A DNA stretch of 64,000 nucleotides from Symbiodinium microadriaticum (lineage: Eukaryota > Sar > Dinophyceae > Suessiales > Symbiodiniaceae): assembly GCA_001939145.1 (NCBI GenBank), contig LSRX01000418.1, positions 92,827-156,826 on the forward strand, given 5' to 3'. The notes beneath the pieces are model-generated. The model saw only the letters and a program-made list of their open reading frames with translations, was not told the origin of the DNA and did no database searches. Below, in pieces: positions 1-12,682 of this stretch. The position numbers and the translations under genes are program-made. Within the stretch, counting starts at the first letter, position 1. Every line of letters begins with the position of its first letter.

Positions 1-247
1 TAGCTCTCCGAAACGAACACAGGGTTCCTTGCAGGGTCAAGCATCTTAATCTTGACGCTAAAACCCATCCCGAATGGAAGTTGCAGTCTACTTGCAGCCA
101 GCCTTTCAGAAATCTCTAGATGACCTCTGCAATCCTAGAAGCCGAGCCCCACTCTACCATCTGAAGGATCCCTACTAAACTTAGCTAGAACAGTCCTTAA
201 CGATGTTGGAGTCTCTCGACATCCTGAAAACCGTAAACTCCTGATGG

Positions 248-343
248 AGGGGCATTAATAATTAGAATTGGGTTTTGGGGTTTATCATACTATAGTCATA
301 GTAAGGAACCCCCCACAATAGTACAGGTAATTATTAAGGCCCC
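248..343. repeat. Palindromic element, family A, copy 1
   Basis: Starts GGGGCATTAATAATTAGAAT and ends AGGTAATTATTAAGGCCCC, giving imperfect terminal inverted repeats. It has a central GGGTTTTGGGGT...AAGGAACCCCCC pair. Related copies are at 28687-28782 and 30098-30193. Confidence 0.7.
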
Positions 344-1499
344 TTAATTACATTCCAAAACCTCGAGTTCCTGAAGTGCGAGGCCCGAACGTCGTGAGCC
401 CCTCCCCCTTTTTTGGCGTTGCTTCACGACCGGTGGACACCCTGTCGGTCGAGCTCCCCTCCCCAAGCACTGCGCAAGGGCAGTGCAGCGTGTCCCAGTG
501 TCATTTAGGGCAGATGGGCTCAGAGCTTCGGTTTTTAAGTTAAAGGAATTCTTCTTCCAAGGCTTACACCGTCAAGGCTAAACCCTCATCTCAAAGGCAG
601 GAACCACGAAACCAAGCAAAAATATTGTAAACTCAAAGCCTAAACCTCATGAGGGCTCAAGGCTTCAATAGGAAAACTTTCCAATCTTGGAGCTTACCAA
701 AGGCCGTAGGGTTACGTACAGGCTTACAGCTGAGGGGCCAAGAATTTCGCAGATCACGGGCTTGAGTTTGGGGCCGATTGTAATTTGGTGGTGGTTTAGG
801 GTTTAGGCTATATACGGTATACCGACGGGTACACTATGACTAGTACTCATTGGTCAGACCTCTGCAATGGGGTGCTCTCGTCTGGACTGAAGGATTGAAC
901 TGTTTTCGATGAGTCCCTGACAGGGACCGTGGCAGGAGCAAAATGTTCACGCACATAAATGCCTACATACATCTTATTAGGTATACCCAGGGCCCAGGCT
1001 AAACATGAATTGCATGTCGGAAGCCCTTTCCGTTGAAAGGAACAGCTCAGGCTTTGTGGCAGCGGGCTTTATCTTCGGGCTTTAGGGTTTAGGGCGGAGG
1101 GCGTAGGGGTTCGGCTTAGCCTTGTGTCAACGAGAACACGCAACTGTGAAAAGTTCTCCTAAGGAGTTGTTTCCCACCCGGAACTGGTGCAAGGAATTTG
1201 GCCTTCACGTGGAGGCAGAGCGTCTGTCTACCATGATGGCACATCCCGAAATCATTACCTGCATCCTCATGTCGTTTGGGGTTTGGTTTGGAGTCTGAGG
1301 TTTCAAGGCGTAGCTCGCAGGCTGACCCTCGGGCAACACTCACCAATGCCACCAGTTCTCAGGCAGGATGCTCAGACGTCTGCCTTCGCACTTTCTTCGG
1401 CAGCATCTGCACGGGGGGGGGGGGAAGCGGCTTCAGGCGAGGTTGTTCTGGCATCAGGACTATACAACACATGGGACATGATAGGAAAAGCCTCCAAAC
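344..1499. other. No supported gene
   Basis: Short degenerate TTTAGGG motifs occur at about 795-810 and 1080-1095. Otherwise this is low-information unique sequence with no protein-like frame. Confidence 0.5.
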
Positions 1500-1870
1500 A
1501 ATTCAAGAGACGGTGGGCCTGCGCCCTGCACTTGCTCTGTGCAAGACTCCGGCGCGGTCTGCACTACCATGGCTCCTGAAGGCTGTTCTTGGTGATGAGA
1601 CGCCAATTTGGCTTGGACATGGGGTCTTAGGTTGCGGGTCTATGAGCCTCCCGTACGGAGTATCAGGGTCGCAGTTCGTAAGTGGTGTTCTACGCACAAG
1701 TGGGTCAGGGGGCCAATATCTGTTCTGAAGGCAAGCCCTGAACCCGAAGAAAGCGGTGGGCCTGCGTCGTCCACCGGCTCTGTGTGAGATTCCGGTGGCA
1801 TCTCCACTGCCTGGGATCCTGGAAGCTGTGATGAGTCAGGGTCTGCACTTCCGTGGCTCATGGAGGCTGC
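1500..1870. repeat. Diverged relatives of the 387-bp unit
   Basis: GGTGGGCCTGCG...GCTCTGTG(T/C)(G/A)AGA(T/C)TCCGG(T/C)G occurs at about 1512 and again at 1756, each followed by a 'tccatggctcctgaagg'-like stretch. These are degenerate single copies of the anchor region of the 387-bp tandem array downstream. Confidence 0.6.
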
Positions 1871-2145
1871 GGGCTATCTTCCGTAATGAGACAAACCGCG
1901 GTTTGGGTTGAACATGGTGCTTCGGATTGGGGTTTGGGGTTCAAGATGGTTCAAGGTACAGGGTCTGTGGGAAGCCCCATAGAGTCCTAAAGCACAAACT
2001 CCTTGGCCCTTAAGCCCCAAGGGCCTAAACAAGGAGTAGATATCAAACCGTGCCGAATCTACTTGCCTGCGCAAAAGAAACAATTCAAATAATTTGGATA
2101 CAGACCACCATGCAAATGCAGGTGCAGAGATACAGAACATAGCTC

Positions 2146-2149
2146 TGTG

Positions 2150-2180
<31 letters not shown>

Positions 2181-2196
2181 ATGTATGTATGTCAAA
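2146..2196. repeat. Microsatellite (TA)n/(TG)n/(TATG)n
   Basis: Runs of TA, then TG, then TATG repeats, directly readable. Confidence 0.95.
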
Positions 2197-2353
2197 AGCT
2201 AGTATAGCAGAAAGGCATAGATATAGACAAATAAACAAATATATACGTATGGATGTACATAAGGGCACATGTCATACTCGGGGAAGCCTGCCCTGCAAGC
2301 AACTCCCCCCCCCACAGCCCTAGTGAAGCCCGAACCAACTCCACACAAATGTC

Positions 2354-3513
2354 GGGCCTGCATCGTCCACCGGCTCTGTGTGAGATTCTGGTGGTGCCTC
2401 CACTTCCATGGCGCCTAGAGGATGTGATGAGGCCGCAACTTGGCTTGGATATGAGGTTCGGGCTCGAACCCTGTTTCGAGCATCGGGGGTGCACTCAGTC
2501 GGTGCGGCTACATGCTGTAAGCAGGTGGTAGCAACGTCGCTATTAGTCATCAGTCTATAAACATGTACACACATGGATGAACAAAAACACAAACGAACGG
2601 CTAAGCGAAGCCACCTCACTATGCCAAGCAATTGCCCCCACAAGGCAGCCCAAAAGCTCAAAACCCACACGAATGGTGAGCCTGCATCGTCGCCAACTCC
2701 CTCCATTGCATTCATGAAGCCCAAAACCCACACGAATGGTGGGCCTGCGTCGTCCACCGGCTCTGTGTGAGATTCTGGTGGTGCCTCCACTTCCATGGCG
2801 CCTAGAGGATGTGATGAGGCCGCAACTTGGCTTGGATATGAGGTTCGGGCTCGAACCCTGTTTCGAGCATCGGGGGTGCACTCAGTCGGTGCGGCTACAT
2901 GCTGTAAGCAGGTGGTAGCAACGTCGCTATTAGTCATCAGTCTATAAACATGTACACACATGGATGAACAAAAACACAAACGAACGGCTAAGCGAAGCCA
3001 CCTCACTATGCCAAGCAATTGCCCCCACAAGGCAGCCCAAAAGCTCAAAACCCACACGAATGGTGAGCCTGCATCGTCGCCAACTCCCTCCATTGCATTC
3101 ATGAAGCCCAAAACCCACACGAATGGTGGGCCTGCGTCGTCCACCGGCTCTGTGTGAGATTCTGGTGGTGCCTCCACTTCCATGGCGCCTAGACGATGTG
3201 CTGAGATGGCAACTTGGCTTGGATCTGAGATTCGGGGTTGGGGGTTCAGTACCCTCAAACCCTATGTAGACTATCGGGGTTGCACTCAGTCTGTGCGGCT
3301 ACATGCTTTAAGCGGGTGCTAGCAACGACGCCATTAGTCTTTAAATGCGTAAACACATGAATGAACCAAAAACACAGACCAAATGAACAAAGTGCATACA
3401 TGAATAAACAAACGTGCATGCATAATTATACACATGGTTCAGTGAAGCCACCTCACTATGCCAAGCAATTGCCACCACAAGGCAGCCCAAAGCCCAAAAC
3501 CCACACGAATGGT
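2354..3513. repeat. Tandem array of a 387-bp unit, three copies
   Basis: The anchor GGGCCTGC(A/G)TCGTCCACC recurs at 2354, 2741, 3128 and 3514, so the period is 387 bp (386 for the last). Copies 1 and 2 are almost identical; copy 3 (3128-3513) is clearly diverged but colinear. Because 387 is 129 codons, the minus strand keeps a long open frame (2320-3258) that is probably an artefact of the repeat. Internally each unit repeats the short phrase CACACGAATGGTG. Confidence 0.9.
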
Positions 3514-3864
3514 GGGCCTGCATCGTCCACCGGCTCTGTGTGAGACTTCGGGGAGGTCAGCTCTTCCGTGGCTCCTGGAGGCAGACGATACGGCAGTTGG
3601 GGTTGTAAAAAAATCCGCCATGAATCCCTTATCCCCAACCTGCGCTATCTTTTTTGCTTACTCCCTATCGCTTTACAAGGTATGAAGCATAAGACTCTCA
3701 ATCCCAAGTTCTGAGATCTAGACCCTAATTAAGCTCTCAGTCCTCGGCCGAAATCCTAAACGAAACATTGGATCAAGTCCAAAATCTGCCGGGGGGGGGG
3801 CCTTCCGTCTCCAAGAGGATGGGCTCCACCACCGAGTCCACCTGCAATGCTAAGCCAGGCTGGA

Positions 3865-3932
3865 GAAGAGTTTTTAGTTTAGGGTTTTTGGGGTTTGGGG
3901 CGTAGATTTTAGGGTTTAGGGTTTACTACCAA
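3865..3932 (+). repeat. Interstitial telomere-like block
   Basis: Degenerate TTTAGGG heptamers (tttagtttagggtttttggggtttgg..., then ttttagggtttagggttta). Confidence 0.8.
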
Positions 3933-5200
3933 GATTCGGCTCAACCCCCCCCCTTCCTCCTCCGAAACCCACACTGTTACAAGAAAAACATCATGCTAGC
4001 ATGGGGAACCATAGCTTGTCGGTGAAGGACGGTTTAGGGTTTAGGGGAGAGGCTTCGGAATTGAAGCTCGGCAGCCGTCGTGAAGAATCGCAGATTAAAG
4101 CCATGACAAACTTTTGGAGGATAAGTTAAAGCTTTGCAGTCATGCGACCCAAGCGCAGACTCAGGATGCAAGGCTTGCCTCTCTGAACACGGGTAGGTAA
4201 CGGCCCTATCGACCACTGCTGTTCTGAGTTGGTATGTTTATAGTATAGGGCCATGGTCGACAGGGTTTAGTGAAAAAGGGTTTACCCGTAGGCTCAAGAG
4301 GGCCTAAAGCGCCTGCGGTAGCTCTCTAGAGTTCCTTATTATAGCTTCCTAGGGTCCAGTACCACACAATTGGCAACCATGTCAAACCCGACTTCTGGCG
4401 ATAGCAGAAAATATCATTTGACTCGGAATCCGCTCACCATTCCGCAGGATCCTGATGCGAACTTTCATGGTGAGCAGCTGACCGGGAATCCGAAAAACCG
4501 AAGTTTTAGCTCCAGCGGACCTGCGCTGGTCTTAAAGTTGAGTCGAAAAGGTGAGCCCTACACCACATGACCTCCGAGTTTCAAAGACTGCACCCAATAC
4601 ATAATCACGAGAACCCCTGTGTTGGAAGTCAAGCTCTCAACCCACAGAGACCTCTACACGCCAATCTTTACAATAAGGCACTCACATGTAGCAACGCCTC
4701 TATCTCTCTCTCTCTCTCACAGATCTGTCCGCCGCAAGTCTCCACAACCTAAAACTCTGAAAAACTACTTTCCCTTTGCAACACTTGCTCAAAGCCCATA
4801 TGTACTGCCGCTATGGAACTGGGCCTCTAAATGTCATCCTAGTGTGGTTTTGGGGCCTCTAGTGTTCAAGCAGGACCCGCCCCCCTTACCTAAAACCCTG
4901 CCCTCAACTCTCCCCTCAAGGGACAGTGTTTTGAAACAGCCGTGAGGACTCATGGGGGCTTCTTGCCTCAGCAGCTTTAGCCGTCTCCATGGATTCTGCC
5001 TGTGGGCTTAAGGGCTTTGGGAGTTAGGGGTTCAGGGGGTTTGCGGCTTCGGGGTGTTGGGGCAAAGGGTTTGGGGGTGTTGTGGGGCTTCAAGGGCTTT
5101 GGGCCATTGGGGGAGCATGGAGCAATACGAGCCTTGGATTTTGGCATGGTTCGGATACTGTATTGATTGTGGGGGTGAGCACACAGGGTCACGGGCTTCT
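3933..5200. other. No supported gene
   Basis: Unique sequence with isolated TTTAGGG motifs (4031-4045) and a CT run (4701-4720). A short open frame at 4371-4569 was not protein-like enough to call. Confidence 0.45.
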
Positions 5201-5236
5201 GGCACTCCATGCTTTCGGTTGCTGTCGACTCTGCAT

Positions 5237-5271
5237 GCAGATATGTGTGTGTGTGTAAACACACACATATG

Positions 5272-5302
<31 letters not shown>

Positions 5303-5500
5303 ATACATATATATATATATATATGTATGTATATGCACACACCTACCTTTACCTATACATCTGTGCGTGTATACCTACCTGTCTGCCTGCCTGCCTGCCT
5401 GCCTGTCTGCCTACTTACCTGCGGACCTAGTAAGCACGTACATACATACATAGATACATAGATACATAGATACATACATACATACATACATACATACATT
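5237..5500. repeat. Compound microsatellite TG/AC/TA, CTGC and CATA
   Basis: (TG)n, (AC)n and (TA)n at 5237-5345, (CTGC)n at 5380-5412, then (CATA/CATAGATA)n to 5500. Confidence 0.95.
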
Positions 5501-6620
5501 GTTACCAATAACTATTTGCGGGCTGCCTTGAGACCCTCATTTCTCAACAGTTGCCATACCCAGAACCTACACCCCGGTGAAGCCCAGACGCCTCTTGTGG
5601 CAAACTTTTTTCGGAATTCTGAAAAGCCGTTCAACTAAATGGTTTTAGGGGTCCCTGCAAACCACGCTTTCGACAGAGACTTTGAAACCAGATCGTATAA
5701 GCTTGTTGCATCTCATTCATTGGCAGATGGCAGCGCTGAGCTCCCATTGTGCCAAGAATGGACACTATGACAAGTGAGATGAGACATGCCAAGCCTGCAC
5801 TCAAGTTCTTAATTGGAGATGCGGCCCACAAAATCAAACAATGACGACTGAACCCCTGACAAAGTCACGAGTGCACGGCTTACATACAGGCTTCTAGGGC
5901 CAGATGGAACCAAGCGTTCATACAGTGAACATGAAGTGCAGGCATGCTGTGTGCAAGCACTAACCCAGGTCTCTGGGGCGTCTGCTGGCTGCAGCATGCC
6001 CCGCCATCCCTGCCGAACGAATACTTCGGTCTCAGATGCTCCGGATATGAAGCAACCACAAAGACCACCAACGCTCGGATCACCGAGCCATGGGTCAAAA
6101 GGTTTCTTATCCTACACCAGAATGAAGATCCTTGTCTACAGCACGAGCAAGTTTTCAGCAGGAAAGTCCCAATTGAAGAAAAACCAGCAGAATGGGAATG
6201 CAGCAAGCACAGTAGAGTAACATCGCAACATGTCATCAGCGGAACATACTAGCTCATGGTTGCCAGACGTTTTGTTAAAGACAGACATGATGATCCTTCC
6301 GGATGGTACACTGCCTCACTCAGCTGTGTGGCTGCTTGTGTAATGATGCCGGGTGCATGGTTGCCGTAAGACTGAAGCTTCTGAAAAGCAACGGCCCTAC
6401 AACCTCCATTAAAACACCACCACGATACATGATATGCTTGCCTCGATTTGAAGTGCGGTAACAGAAAAAAGACCCGACCTCGAACCGTAAGCTCAAACAC
6501 GCCCACGACTCAAAACTGCAGCCGAAAGCCCCAAGCCTGAGCCAAACCCCACAAACTTCCAAACCAAGCCCTTAGCAAATATGTGGACCCATACACAAAG
6601 TACCTCTCTTTTCCCAAACC
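5501..6620. other. No confident gene
   Basis: Both strands have frames of 80-118 codons (for example plus 5944-6252, ending EEKPAEWECSKHSR) but no family signature or splice support was found. Confidence 0.4.
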
Positions 6621-6633
6621 TCCCAGAGTCCCC

Positions 6634-6660
6634 TAAACCCTAAACCCTAAACCCTAAACC
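6634..6660 (-). repeat. Telomere-like block, CCCTAAA orientation
   Basis: Four consecutive CCCTAAA units. Confidence 0.9.
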
Positions 6661-6756
6661 TCCCACAGTCTACTTTGGCCTGTCGGGCTGCGTAGCGATC
6701 TGCCTCGCGAGGAGGGTGGAGGTCGCTGGGGTTCACAGAGGATCAAGGGTGCAGGA

Positions 6757-6918
6757 GCTTAGGGCTTTAGGGCTTTAGGGTTTTAGGGTGTACGTAGGGT
6801 TTAGGGTGCAGGAGTTTAGGGCTTTAGGGTTTTAGGGTTTAGGGTTTTAGGGCTTTAGGGGTTTAGGGTTTCACGGTTTTAGGGCTTTAGGGTTTTAGGG
6901 TTTAGGGTTTAGGGTGCA
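6757..6918 (+). repeat. Degenerate telomere-like block
   Basis: About 20 TTTAGGG-like units mixed with CTTTAGGG and TTTTAGGG variants and the phrase TAGGGTGCAGGAG (three times). Confidence 0.9.
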
Positions 6919-7221
6919 GGAGGGGCTTTCTTAAGAGCAAGGGCTTACCGGCTTAACACACAATGACATGCTGCAAACGGGATCCTAGCGTTTAGGTGCC
7001 AAGTTAGGTGCCTTGTTGTCTGAAAGGTTTAGGTGTCAGGGTATAGGGTCGGGTGGGAGAGGGCAGAGACCAATTTTTGGAATCATTCTGAGTATTTGTA
7101 TGCTGCATAGATAGGGCTAGGGCTGAAAGGTTACAGGGTTTTGGGCTGCGAGCGCTGAAAGACCTTCGACATGACAGTTCCGGCTCGGTCCAGGCCCCGC
7201 AAATTCTTGGAGCCCTGGTAC

Positions 7222-7276
7222 ATGGGTTCAGGGTTTAGGTTCTAGGGTTTCGGTTTTGGGGTTTAGGGTTTAGGGT
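7222..7276 (+). repeat. Telomere-like block
   Basis: Degenerate TTTAGGG units. Confidence 0.8.
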
Positions 7277-8147
7277 GGGGCACAGATCCGGGCACGCCGT
7301 TTCGCCAAGAAATTCGCAACGTGTAGTCGGAGAAAATAAGTCCACGAGGGTTCCAAAGCAGAGCTTCTTCATGCAGAGACTATGTATCGACACTACCTAC
7401 AGTCTCCATTCTACTTCCTCTTTTGGCTTAACAAAAAAGTTATGTCTAGGATCCTAGTAGGGAACTTAGGGAACCCCAAAAATTACAATAGAGACTGTTG
7501 GTAGCTCTAAGGTGGTAAGTCACCAACTCAGAGATCGGACTCCTGAATGCTGTAGGGGTTTGGGATTTAGGGTGTAGGCTTCAGTGTTTAGGGTTTGGGA
7601 TTTAGGGTTGCAGGGAACTCCTGAATAGTTGTACATGAACTACTGCACCCACACTGCGCAAAAATGCACATCTGCCAGAAGAACTCTGTCCCAAAGTCAT
7701 GACGTGGGGTTTGGGGCTTCTCTACACTCCCCCAGCTTTTTAGCTTCTTGCCCCCCCGCCCACCTGCCTGTCTCTTGGCCCAAGTCCGGAAGTTCTTGAC
7801 ATTGCGTGTCTGGGCCTAGACGTAGCGGCCCACTCTCTCTGCTTGGGCTTTGGGCCTAAACGACTGAACTGGGGGTTTACGTACACGTCTAGAAGTTCCA
7901 GGACGAATCGAAATGGACACGAACAGAGAACTCTAAGAAGTAGGATCCTATTTATCATGGCTTTCGGTACGTGGCCGAAGGTACCCTAAGTTTATGTTAG
8001 ATTATCGTTACACGATGGTGCTGCGCATGTGCGAGCTTTCTGGGGTAAGGATAGATGTTGGCAAGAAGGTCGCGGAGGCCACTGGCAGTTGGAAGCCCCT
8101 CACTTTTTGCTTTCACTGGGGTTGTGAAGGCTTCTTCGCAACACGCA

Positions 8148-8189
8148 CACACACAGATATAGATAGATATATATATATATATATATATG
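8148..8189. repeat. Microsatellite CA/TAGA/TA
   Basis: Directly readable simple repeat. Confidence 0.9.
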
Positions 8190-8653
8190 CTAACTGCTCG
8201 GCTGGCGGAATGCGAGAGCTGCCCACCGAAAGTCTCAGGAACTGACAACCTCGGGGGCTCAAACAGGGTTCAGAGTTTGGGAGTAAGGCTCAGAGCCTGA
8301 GCCTCCTTTTAGCACCATGTCTCCTAGCCGGTCCTAGCCGTTTGGGGTCCCCCAAATGAAGCCAAAAAGAAAGCAGCTCCTTAAGGGGCTACCTATTCAG
8401 GGTATGGGCCCCGCTTCTGTTCCTATCACAAGGCTGGTTTGAGACTTAAGGCTTCGGGTTTGGGGTGAAGCTCGCCAGACAGCCAGCCACCACACAGTCA
8501 CAGTCCGAACGAGAAGCAGCTGCAATGCCCAAGTTCACGGGCCTGCGGTGCAACCTTCGATCCTCGTATTTCTGTCATCGGCCTCTGGATCTACGTAAGC
8601 TCACCTGGAAGTCAGTGCTCCGAATATGGGCTAAGGCTGGACTCTGTGGTCTG

Positions 8654-8747
8654 TACCCATAGGCTCCTTAGTAGTTCCTTTTTGGGATTACCTTATAGGA
8701 TTCTAAATATGAACCATAAAAAGGAACTACTTAGGAGCCTATGGGTA
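8654..8747. repeat. Palindromic element, family B, copy 1 (94 bp)
   Basis: Near-perfect terminal inverted repeats: TACCCATAGGCTCCTTAGTA at the left, AGTTCCTTTTTGGG next, and the reverse complement at the right end. Flanked by TA, as expected for a small non-autonomous DNA transposon with a TA target. Confidence 0.85.
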
Positions 8748-8855
8748 GTGACATCTTCGGAAACCTGCTCCCTACATCCCAAGCGACCCTCCAAGAACTT
8801 CCCGCCCAACGACCAAAAACCACGCACAGCCTCAATCATCCAACCTGGGCACGAA

Positions 8856-8976
8856 ACTTGGAGGTTCATGGGTAGCTTTAAGTAGGGTTATAAGTAGGAA
8901 ACCATAGTTACTATAGTTATAACCTATTTTAGGGGACTTATACCTCCACTCATAACTACCCTATGAACCTCCAAGT
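8856..8976. repeat. Palindromic element, family D, copy 1
   Basis: ACTTGGAGGTTCATGGGTAG...CTACCCTATGAACCTCCAAGT; the interior is rich in TTATAA and AAGTAGG. Confidence 0.8.
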
Positions 8977-9119
8977 ATAAACCATGCTAAATCATAAACC
9001 ACCATCAACCCTACAACCCCGAAGTCCCGAAAAAAAACCGAGCATGCGGCACTGCCGCGCGTGGCGATGATCCAATCGAAAACGCGATATTCGAGCCAAG
9101 CCTGCTAAGGAATCCGGGC

Positions 9120-9245
9120 TTGTGGGTTTAGGGTTTAGGAGTTTAGGATTTAGGGGTTCAGGGGTTTAGGGTTGGTGGGTTTAGGATTTAGGGTTCATGG
9201 GTTTATGGTTTAGGATTTAGGGGTTTAGGGTCTGGGGTTGAGGGT
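9120..9245 (+). repeat. Degenerate telomere-like block
   Basis: GGTTTAGG, GATTTAGG and GTTTAGGG variants over 125 bp. Confidence 0.85.
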
Positions 9246-9319
9246 CTTGTTGGGTCTGGGGCCCCCAACCCGGGCCCTGATAGCTCTCTACTTTAACGTC
9301 GTAGTAACGTTCTAGGCTT

Positions 9320-9439
9320 ACTCGGAGGATCAAGGGTAGTTATCATCAGCGGGGATATGCGTAGGGTAGCTAGAATACACGTATCATCCATTTTAGGGGG
9401 CTTATAACACCACTTACAACTACCCATGAACTTCTGAGT
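9320..9439. repeat. Palindromic element, family D, copy 2 (degenerate)
   Basis: Left arm ACTCGGAGGATCAAGGGTAG; right arm CTACCCATGAACTTCTGAGT; same interior plan as copy 1. Confidence 0.6.
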
Positions 9440-9489
9440 GCGGCTGTTAGACGGTTCCGACCTGTGGCCTCTGTGCCAGGGGGGGTGCC

Positions 9490-9490
<1 letters not shown>

Positions 9491-9529
<39 letters not shown>
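9491..9529. repeat. Microsatellite (CA)n
   Basis: About 19 CA units. Confidence 0.98.
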
Positions 9530-9531
<2 letters not shown>

Positions 9532-9697
9532 GTTATAGGGGGTCATATTATCCCAAAAAGTTTAATAAAACTACAGCCATTCTGCTACTCAGGTCTTCAC
9601 AGCTGTAGGTGTTCCTATACAAATATCGGCTGCTTAGGCTCTACACTGGTGCTCCCTTATTATCCCGTTCTTGCAACCGTACTGAGGCCGACCCCTT

Positions 9698-9718
9698 CTC
9701 CCTCTCTCTCTCTCCCTC

Positions 9719-9764
<46 letters not shown>

Positions 9765-9860
9765 ACCCTAAACCCTAAGCTCCCTCTCCCTAAACCCCTA
9801 AACCCTCAACCCCTTCTCCCTAAACCCCTCAGCCCTAAACCCCGAAATCCTAAACCCTGA
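9698..9860 (-). repeat. (CT)n microsatellite followed by CCCTAAA block
   Basis: CT/CCCTCT runs to 9762, then CCCTAAACCCTAAG- and CCCTAAACCCCTAAA-like units. Confidence 0.9.
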
Positions 9861-12235
9861 ACTCTTTGGCATCCCCTCTCCAGCGCACACTTCTACGCTC
9901 CTCAACTTTCTCTGCGATGCCAGGCCCTGGAGATGAGACTCTGGTTGAGGAAAGCTTAGAAGATCCCACCTCCTCATCAGGGTCTATTTAGGGGTTAGCT
10001 TCGTTTAGACTTTAGGGATGTTTAAGTCAGATCTTGTACGGAACTCTCTCACCGAAACTCCGTACTTCCCTCTGAAAACGGCCCCCACCAAGTGAAGCAC
10101 CCTCAAGCGCAAGAGCGAGAACCCCAAAACCTATCCACACCGAGGATTGCAGGACCTGTTCTGTGGATGACCAGGTTAAAGAGGGGGGCTTAATACTTAG
10201 AGTAGAGTACGGTTTTTGGGCATATTGTTCAGGCGTATCACCCCCGAGGCTCTCTTGTGAGTTACCTGCTGTAGAGAAGCGGCCAATGAGTTCGAAGCTC
10301 GCTGTGCTTATGCCCCGAAAGCAAACTACAATAACTACAAGGCCCCACTAAGCATCCAATTCGTTTATAAAGACTTGCAGGATTTGCTGGAAATAATAAG
10401 GCTTCCTAGTACACTGATAGAATAAAACGCCCCTGAAGCCCAACACCCCAAAACCGCTACACAATTTCAATACATCCTAAGCTCCCAACCCTAAACAACC
10501 CTAAACCATCCTAAACCGCCGCTCCCTTCGCCCCCACGCTCCAACGGCCCGGGGCCTTGGGCACCATCAGTTGGAGTGCCAGCATCGAGATCTGATCGGC
10601 CGGGATGGGACAAACCTGGGACTTGAAAACCGTCTTGATCGGGTTTTGCTGGATTTAACGTGGGGCCCTAACTTCCAGCAAGGCTTTGGTGTATGTTGTA
10701 ACTTAACCTGCTATGCAGCCTCGATCAGGGCAGAGATCTTTCCATCGGAATTATGACGATTCGGCTTGTGCCTCCGCGCTGCTATCTTTTTCCACAGCTG
10801 CCTTTTGAGCGACTCCCTTTTGCAAACCACTTTGGGTCTGCAAGTTATTCTACTACGCCCCTCGATCGTCAACCCCACTGTTCGAGACCCTCAATCCACG
10901 AGACGGACAGCTCTAAACCTTCAGGTGCCCATCATGTATAAACTGCTGCCTAGATTCCGCGATATGATTCTATCATCTGCCTCAGAATGTCCTCATACCA
11001 TCCACTTAATACTGTACCAAGCTGTACAAGGGCTTACTACGCCACACTAAGGCCCTCAAGCTTTGTCGTCATGTGGGCTCGGCCAACTTGAAAGTGCCGT
11101 CTGCATCGAAAAGGAGGAAGGATGGCTTCACCTGCTCCTGGGCAGTCAGAACACTAGTAGTCTAAGTCTCGAATGAGCAAGTAGCTGTAATTGCTCTCTT
11201 AAGGTAACAACTTCTTAAAGTATCTATCATTACACATAGGAAAGTTCTGAATGGTCCTCGTGGTGGGGGCAGCTGCAGGCATACTCTTCGGAGCTCCCAG
11301 ACTCAAAAGCCCACCCCTGAAGCTCTCCCAATTGAAACCCTTGGTTTTTTTTTTAAACACCTCTTTTCCGTCAGCCCAGGGTTTAGGGTTTAGGGTTACA
11401 GTTTAGGGTTTAGTGGTACACAAAGCTGGGAAGGTCACTACGGAGGATTTTCACATCCTTCTTTTGGCTTGCAAAAAGGAAGGGTAAAGGGCTAAGGACT
11501 CCTTGCCACTGGGCATCGTCGACAAGCATCACAGCGCCAATGCTGCTGAAATCGATGCTGACGTGGCTGATGAGGGACACCATCGGTGTGCCTCTGAAAT
11601 ACCTGACTTGGCGCGGAGTCTATGTCATGTTGCTGAATACTGACAGATTCTTCCTCTCAGAGCGGCAAGCAACAAAGACTCAAACGACAGCACAGCAGGA
11701 GACCCCTTGAAGGTGCCCTTAACCGAGGCGTGGTAGCCCTTAAGTACTTAGGGATAGGCTATAATTACTCCTGAAAGTCTATAAACCCTACGTAAGCTTT
11801 AGACCTGGAGATAGCACGACCCCCTCGTTCCCCAAGGCCACCTAATCCTGTAGAGAGGTCTATCACGTCAAGCCACCGAGATTCAGATCCTGTACACCAG
11901 AGGTCTTATCTTCAAGCACAGTGCAAGCAAGCGGGGATCCGACGTCGGATATACGTCCAACTTCGAACGAGGGGCTCGTACCCTTGCTCCGTCATCGCAG
12001 ACCGACAGATCCTTTGCATGTCGAGGGCTTCAGCGCTAGACACACCATGGGGCTTCCCTTGAACCCAGGAATATCCCAAGCCCCAAACTCAACCCCAGGA
12101 CCATGATGTGAGGCTTAGGAGCTTTGGGTTTAGGGCTTGGGGCCGTTTGGGCTTAAAGGTTTGGGGGCATCGGGGGGTCAGAAGATGTCTGGCGCTTGAG
12201 GTTGGAGCGACCTGCAGTGGCCCATTGAAGCCTTG
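9861..12235. other. No supported gene
   Basis: Mostly unique sequence with small telomere-like patches (10485-10520, 11380-11412). Short frames at 10571-11050 were inspected and not called. Confidence 0.45.
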
Positions 12236-12238
12236 CTG

Positions 12239-12323
12239 GGGGTTTCCGAAATAGGGGACCCTAAATAGTAGGATCCTTATTATAAGGAACCCCAAATAAG
12301 GTAACCCTAATTTCGGAAACTCC
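12239..12323. repeat. Palindromic element, family K
   Basis: Left arm GGGGGTTTCCGAAAT; right arm ATTTCGGAAACTCCC; interior GGACCCTAAATAG / AAGGAACCCCAAATAAGG. Only one copy seen. Confidence 0.65.
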
Positions 12324-12639
12324 CTGCTTCCCCAAAATTTCATGAAGGACACCTCAACATCAGGCCCTTACATAGCCCTAAACCCATTCCGAGATACACT
12401 GCTCCAGGCGCTGCCCAGCCTACTACTCGTAGACTACGGGTCCAAAAGCTCAGCTTCAGGTTTTTGCACGCTAAGTTTCTTTCGCCACGGGAGTTTTTGC
12501 AGCTTCGGCGCTCAAACTGAAGACCCCAGGTCTGCATGGAATATCTGACTGACGACACATCTCAAACTCTTGTCGGGAAGCCAGCTCTGGGCTTTGGGAG
12601 AAGGCCCAGGCGTCTTGGTTTATGTGGGGAATAAGCCGC

Positions 12640-12682
12640 ACGGTTTAGGGTTTAGGGGTTTAGGGTTTAGGGTTTAGGGATA
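12640..12682 (+). repeat. Telomere-like block
   Basis: TTTAGGGTTTAGGGGTTTAG-type units. Confidence 0.9.

Noticed and set aside
2320..3258. 312-codon minus-strand frame as a gene
   Set aside because: It is kept open by a tandem repeat whose period is a multiple of three; composition is not protein-like and no homologue is recognised.
4280..4300. Relic of the dinoflagellate spliced leader (CCCGTAGGCTCAAGAGG)
   Set aside because: It lacks the central CATTTTGG part of the leader; a chance match of two short words.
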